23,818 nt of DNA. Source: Nitrososphaerota archaeon. Lineage in GTDB: Archaea; Thermoproteota; Nitrososphaeria; Nitrososphaerales; Nitrosopumilaceae. The DNA is taken from assembly GCA_022565935.1 (NCBI GenBank), contig JADFJY010000003.1, forward strand, positions 1 through 23,818, in the 5' to 3' direction. Positions 21,584-23,818 of this stretch are shown piece after piece. The position numbers were made by a program, and so were the translations under genes. The notes under the pieces were generated by a model that ran no database searches, had not been told where the DNA came from, and saw only the letters and a program-made list of their open reading frames with translations. Position 1 is the stretch's first letter. Every line of letters starts with the position of its first letter.

Positions 21584-22225
21584 TTAACCTGTTAATGAAA
21601 GAGGTAAGATAAAATGTCTGTATCCATCTCGTTGTGAGATATATTTTGCAGAAAGCATATCTCGTTTTCCTCTTTGATTGAAATTTTTAATTTTTAGACT
21701 AGTTTTTCGTTCATCAACAAATTCTAATTCAAAAGATGAACAAAATTTTAGATTAAGCATAGTTACAATTTGTTTTGCAATTTTCATATTTCCATTTCCA
21801 ATTTTAATTATTTTTCTTTTTGCTCTAAGACCACTTAAAACTTGAATAATATGAAAGACTAATTCTTCAACTGAAGAATAAAATGATCTCCCAATTTCTG
21901 TTCCATAATAAAATATTGACAACCCAATTCTTTGCCCTGGATCAATTCCTAAAATTAGATTTTCTTCTTCAAAATCTTGATTAAGTTTTTGCATCATTAT
22001 GCCTCTAATTATAGTGGGATGATGTTCAAATATATCTTCATAAAGTAAGAGTTTTTTACATTTTTTTGGAGACTCTTTCATGGTAGTAAAAATTAGATGT
22101 CCAGAATAATCTAGAATTTCTTCAGGAAGAATAGAATCATATGATAATTTGAGAATTTTAAGATAAGATGAAAATCTATAGTATGGTTTACCAAAAGTTG
22201 TTGCAATTCCAATACGAGCATTCAG
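21584..22225 (-). CDS. RuvC/RNase H-fold protein (probable leaderless CTG start)
   Basis: A predicted nuclease-fold protein. The first ATG (22081) gives 165 residues, but the frame is open and clearly coding back to CTG 22225 (NARIGIATTFGKPYYRFSSY, later EEILDYSGHLIF), for 213 in all. LILGIDPGQRIGLSIFYYG holds the first acidic residue (Asp95 from the CTG) and is the RuvC/YqgF-type strand pair. IIKIGNGN, then ELEFVDERKTS (Glu168, Asp171, Glu172), and GKRDMLSAKYI (Asp189) give the other acidic positions. No standard start exists upstream of 22081 before the stop at 22241. A TATA-like box 27 bases before the CTG supports that start. Target unknown; Holliday-junction or RNA processing are possible. 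Confidence 0.75.
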   Translation of the reverse strand: MNARIGIATTFGKPYYRFSSYLKILKLSYDSILPEEILDYSGHLIFTTMKESPKKCKKLLLYEDIFEHHPTIIRGIMMQKLNQDFEEENLILGIDPGQRIGLSIFYYGTEIGRSFYSSVEELVFHIIQVLSGLRAKRKIIKIGNGNMKIAKQIVTMLNLKFCSSFELEFVDERKTSLKIKNFNQRGKRDMLSAKYISQRDGYRHFILPLSLTG

Positions 22226-22247
22226 TAAGGGGTCGATAAATTACTAG

Positions 22248-22257
22248 ATAAAATATA
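22248..22257 (-). promoter_or_regulatory. TATA-like box for the RNase H-fold gene
   Basis: TATATTTTAT on the minus strand is centred 27 bases before the CTG at 22225. It is the main evidence besides protein continuity that translation begins there. Confidence 0.45.
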
Positions 22258-22267
22258 TGATTTAGAT

Positions 22268-22603
22268 TTATGCTTTCATAACAGTTGACACTACATGTTT
22301 CACTGCTTCATCAAAATTAGCATCAATTTTTGACTGGATTTCAGATAATTTAGCCTCACCTTCTTGAATAATTTTGGTTGATTCTGCTGTAGCCTTTTCT
22401 TTTGATGCATTAATGATTACTTCAGCCTCTTTTGTGGCCATTTCTTGAGTTTTTTCTATCAAGACATCAATTTCTGTCTGTGCTTTTATGGCAAGTTGTT
22501 TTTTCATATCAGATACTTTACCGTTTAAGGAATCAAGATCGTCTTCTAATGAGTTCAAAGATTTGATTATTCCAGTAACTTTGGATTCAGCCATACTGCT
22601 CAT
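22268..22603 (-). CDS. coiled-coil protein resembling A-type ATPase subunit H (AhaH)
   Basis: 111 residues from ATG 22603. The whole protein is one long helix with Ala/Glu/Lys heptads: MKKQLAIKAQTEIDVLIEK, KEAEVIINASKEKATAE and TKIIQEGEAKLSEIQSKID. It ends in a short hydrophobic AVKHVVSTVM. This is the look of the peripheral-stalk subunit H of archaeal ATP synthases, but other ATPase genes are absent here, so it may be a different coiled-coil protein. TTG 22612 and ATG 22594 are alternative starts. The TATA-like box at 22628 fits 22603. Confidence 0.65.
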   Translation of the reverse strand: MSSMAESKVTGIIKSLNSLEDDLDSLNGKVSDMKKQLAIKAQTEIDVLIEKTQEMATKEAEVIINASKEKATAESTKIIQEGEAKLSEIQSKIDANFDEAVKHVVSTVMKA

Positions 22604-22627
22604 TATATCCAAAATTCAACAATTCCA

Positions 22628-22637
22628 TTAATTAAAT
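22628..22637 (-). promoter_or_regulatory. TATA-like box for the AhaH-like gene
   Basis: ATTTAATTAA on the minus strand is centred ~29 bases before the ATG at 22603. Confidence 0.35.
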
Positions 22638-22686
22638 CATTCATTTTAACCAATTTTTAGGAACAAAAATGGAGAAAATTTAGAAA

Positions 22687-23028
22687 TTATCCAGAAGTTA
22701 AAAGTAGTATTGCTCTTGCAAGATCGCCTTTTGCTTCCTCTAAAGCATGTTTAGCTTTTTCTTCATCAACTCCAGCTTGTTGACTAACTAGCTGAATATC
22801 TTCGTCTGAGAAAATTGGAACCTCTAATTCACTTTCTTCATAACTATCTGCAGTTATTGTAAAAATAGAACTATCTTTTGCTTTCATTTCAGTAACAGAT
22901 GGTTTAGTAATAATAATCTCTTTTTTGTCCGTCTTTATTATTACCTCTTGAACATTTGGGAGTTCACTCATATCAAGACCCATCTTGTCCATCATTCTTC
23001 GCATTTCGCGATTTCCTCCTCGCATCAT
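22687..23028 (-). CDS. nac: nascent polypeptide-associated complex protein (archaeal NAC)
   Basis: A ribosome-associated chaperone that meets emerging chains, 113 residues. The N-terminal part is basic and Met/Arg-rich (RGGNREMRRMMDKMGLDM), the ribosome-contact region. The NAC beta-barrel covers ~24-72 (VQEVIIKTDKKEIIITKPSV, then IFTITAD). The C-terminal UBA domain covers ~75-113 (DEDIQLVSQQAGVDEEKAKH, then LARAILLL). This is the homodimeric archaeal form, equivalent to the eukaryotic alpha subunit. Its ATG overlaps the PUA gene stop (ATGA). Confidence 0.95.
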   Translation of the reverse strand: MMRGGNREMRRMMDKMGLDMSELPNVQEVIIKTDKKEIIITKPSVTEMKAKDSSIFTITADSYEESELEVPIFSDEDIQLVSQQAGVDEEKAKHALEEAKGDLARAILLLTSG

Positions 23029-23498
23029 AATTCTATTTTCTCTTTATGACTTTTTAAACTATCTCTGACCTTAATTGCTACACCCCTATCAAAATCTAAA
23101 ATCATCTCACATGATAGAACAGCCTTACCAACTGCAATGACTTTATTTTTGAATAATACTGGAGTATCAGCAGAGATACGTACTTTTTTTCCACACCATA
23201 CTACATGCTTACAAAATACAGATCTTCCGTCCTTAACAAATGGAGCAGCATCTTTATTTATCTCAACACAATTTTCTTTGAATGTTTTACTTTTTAGTAA
23301 AATTTGAGCGAAATAAGGACTAATTGCTAAACCACCATCAATTCTCAAAGTACATAATAATTTTCCTTTATGTGAAACAGTTCTTATTCTTCCAGTTTTT
23401 CGTGAAAAAGTCATTTCAACATCTTTAGGTAGATATTTGGATACACCATTTCCAAATAAGGCATCAAGCGTATACTGTAGCTTTAAAATTTGATCCAT
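23025..23498 (-). CDS. PUA-domain RNA-binding protein
   Basis: 157 residues. Residues ~80-150 form a PUA domain with AAPFVKDGRSVFCKHVV, then DTPVLFKNKVIAVGKAVLS and FDRGVAIKVRDS. This resembles the C-terminal PUA of archaeosine tRNA-guanine transglycosylases and archaeal pseudouridine synthases. The N-terminal ~75 residues form a pre-PUA domain (LDALFGNGVSKYLP, then GLAISPYFAQILL). No catalytic domain is present, so it is a stand-alone RNA binder for tRNA or rRNA. It is coupled to NAC by an ATGA overlap, suggesting a translation-related role. The ATG is 24 bases from a TATA-like box. Confidence 0.85.
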   Translation of the reverse strand: MDQILKLQYTLDALFGNGVSKYLPKDVEMTFSRKTGRIRTVSHKGKLLCTLRIDGGLAISPYFAQILLKSKTFKENCVEINKDAAPFVKDGRSVFCKHVVWCGKKVRISADTPVLFKNKVIAVGKAVLSCEMILDFDRGVAIKVRDSLKSHKEKIEL

Positions 23499-23516
23499 AT
23501 ACTTTGGTGAACTTTT

Positions 23517-23527
23517 CTAAATATTAG
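23517..23527 (-). promoter_or_regulatory. TATA-like box for the PUA-NAC operon
   Basis: CTAATATTTAG on the minus strand is centred ~24 bases before the ATG at 23498. Confidence 0.4.
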
Positions 23528-23558
23528 TTCAGTGTTAAACTATATTATGAATCTTAAA

Positions 23559-23566
23559 CTATATAG
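23559..23566 (+). promoter_or_regulatory. TATA box for the AbrB/PhoU gene
   Basis: CTATATAG is centred ~27 bases before the ATG at 23589, fitting a leaderless transcript. Confidence 0.55.
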
Positions 23567-23588
23567 ATTAGTTTTTTCTCTTTAGATT

Positions 23589-23818
23589 ATGGAAGAAAGA
23601 GGTGAGACAAGAAAAATTCAATTTACAGGAAAATCATCATACATAGTTTCATTACCAAAACCATGGGTAATTGAATTGGGTCTTAAAAAAGGAGATCAGA
23701 TTCGAATGATCAGAAAAGGATCATCAACATTAGAACTTTATCCACCAAAATTTGAATCCAAGATACAGAAAAAAGAAGATGAAACCATAGAGATTGGTAT
23801 TGAGGAAGAGGGGCCTCC
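23589..23818 (+). CDS. phosphate-uptake-regulator-like protein with AbrB/SpoVT N-terminal domain, 5' part
   Basis: Only the first 76 residues are present; the gene runs off the right edge. It begins MEERGETRKIQFTGKSSYIV, then SLPKPWVIELGLKKGDQIRM and LELYPPKF. This is the swapped-hairpin AbrB/SpoVT DNA-binding fold. In archaea this head is typically joined to PhoU-like helical repeats in regulators of phosphate transport. The PhoU part is beyond the window, so that name is inferred from this N terminus. A good TATA box precedes it. Confidence 0.75.
   Translation, partial: MEERGETRKIQFTGKSSYIVSLPKPWVIELGLKKGDQIRMIRKGSSTLELYPPKFESKIQKKEDETIEIGIEEEGP

Noticed and set aside
1..23818. Insertion sequences, integrases, toxin-antitoxin or restriction genes
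   Set aside because: None of the frames shows transposase, recombinase, toxin or restriction motifs; the window looks like core chromosome.

Overview
The window is AT-rich, densely packed archaeal chromosome, most likely from a marine ammonia-oxidising thaumarchaeon (Nitrososphaerota, Nitrosopumilus-like). This rests on a group II chaperonin, archaeal ribosomal proteins L44e and S27e, an archaeal NAC protein with a C-terminal UBA domain, CobY-type cobinamide guanylyltransferase, an AbrB-headed PhoU-type regulator and several small zinc-finger or coiled-coil families that I associate with Thaumarchaeota. No mobile element, CRISPR array, tRNA or rRNA was seen.

Layout. 1-2896 (+): 3' end of an MptE-like pterin enzyme, a coiled-coil protein, single-chain GMP synthase guaA and a small conserved protein. 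2907-8203 (-): an acidic protein with a degenerate IPxW/WW-type domain, a small secreted protein, a ROK sugar kinase, the thermosome and adenine deaminase. 8274-8749 (+): rpl44e-rps27e. 8732-12917 (-): a tightly overlapping cobalamin operon (cobD-type Thr-P decarboxylase, cobQ, cbiB, cobS, cobY) for aminopropanol attachment and nucleotide-loop assembly. 13001-15548 (+): aspartate-semialdehyde dehydrogenase, a Lrp/AsnC regulator and heme O synthase ctaB.

15561-19056 is the least conventional part. It holds small proteins, two homologous phasin-like repeat proteins (one with a histone-H1-like lysine tail), a DUF3892-PEPK-repeat-zinc-ribbon fusion and a translationally coupled pair of unknown genes. 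19106-21226 (-) carries a UbiD-family decarboxylase, a small protein with possible proteasome-assembly-chaperone character and a multi-zinc protein. A 357-base AT-rich gap (21227-21583) contains a cluster of perfect inverted repeats. 21584-23498 (-) encodes a RuvC/RNase H-fold protein, a coiled-coil AhaH-like protein, NAC and a PUA protein. The window ends inside a PhoU/AbrB-type regulator (+).

Two themes stand out. First, many genes have a TATA-like box centred 24-29 bases before the start codon, which implies leaderless transcripts. Used as a ruler, together with protein similarity, this suggests non-canonical starts: CTG for the RNase H-fold gene and, from a Shine-Dalgarno match, ATA for the UbiD gene. 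It also exposes an in-frame TGA near the start of the Lrp gene. Second, CobQ consists only of its ATPase half and lacks the glutaminase domain, which suggests use of free ammonia or a separate glutaminase. I did not find a complete new defence or mobile system. The best candidate for an undescribed functional unit is the phasin-like/DUF3892 cluster at 16073-19056.
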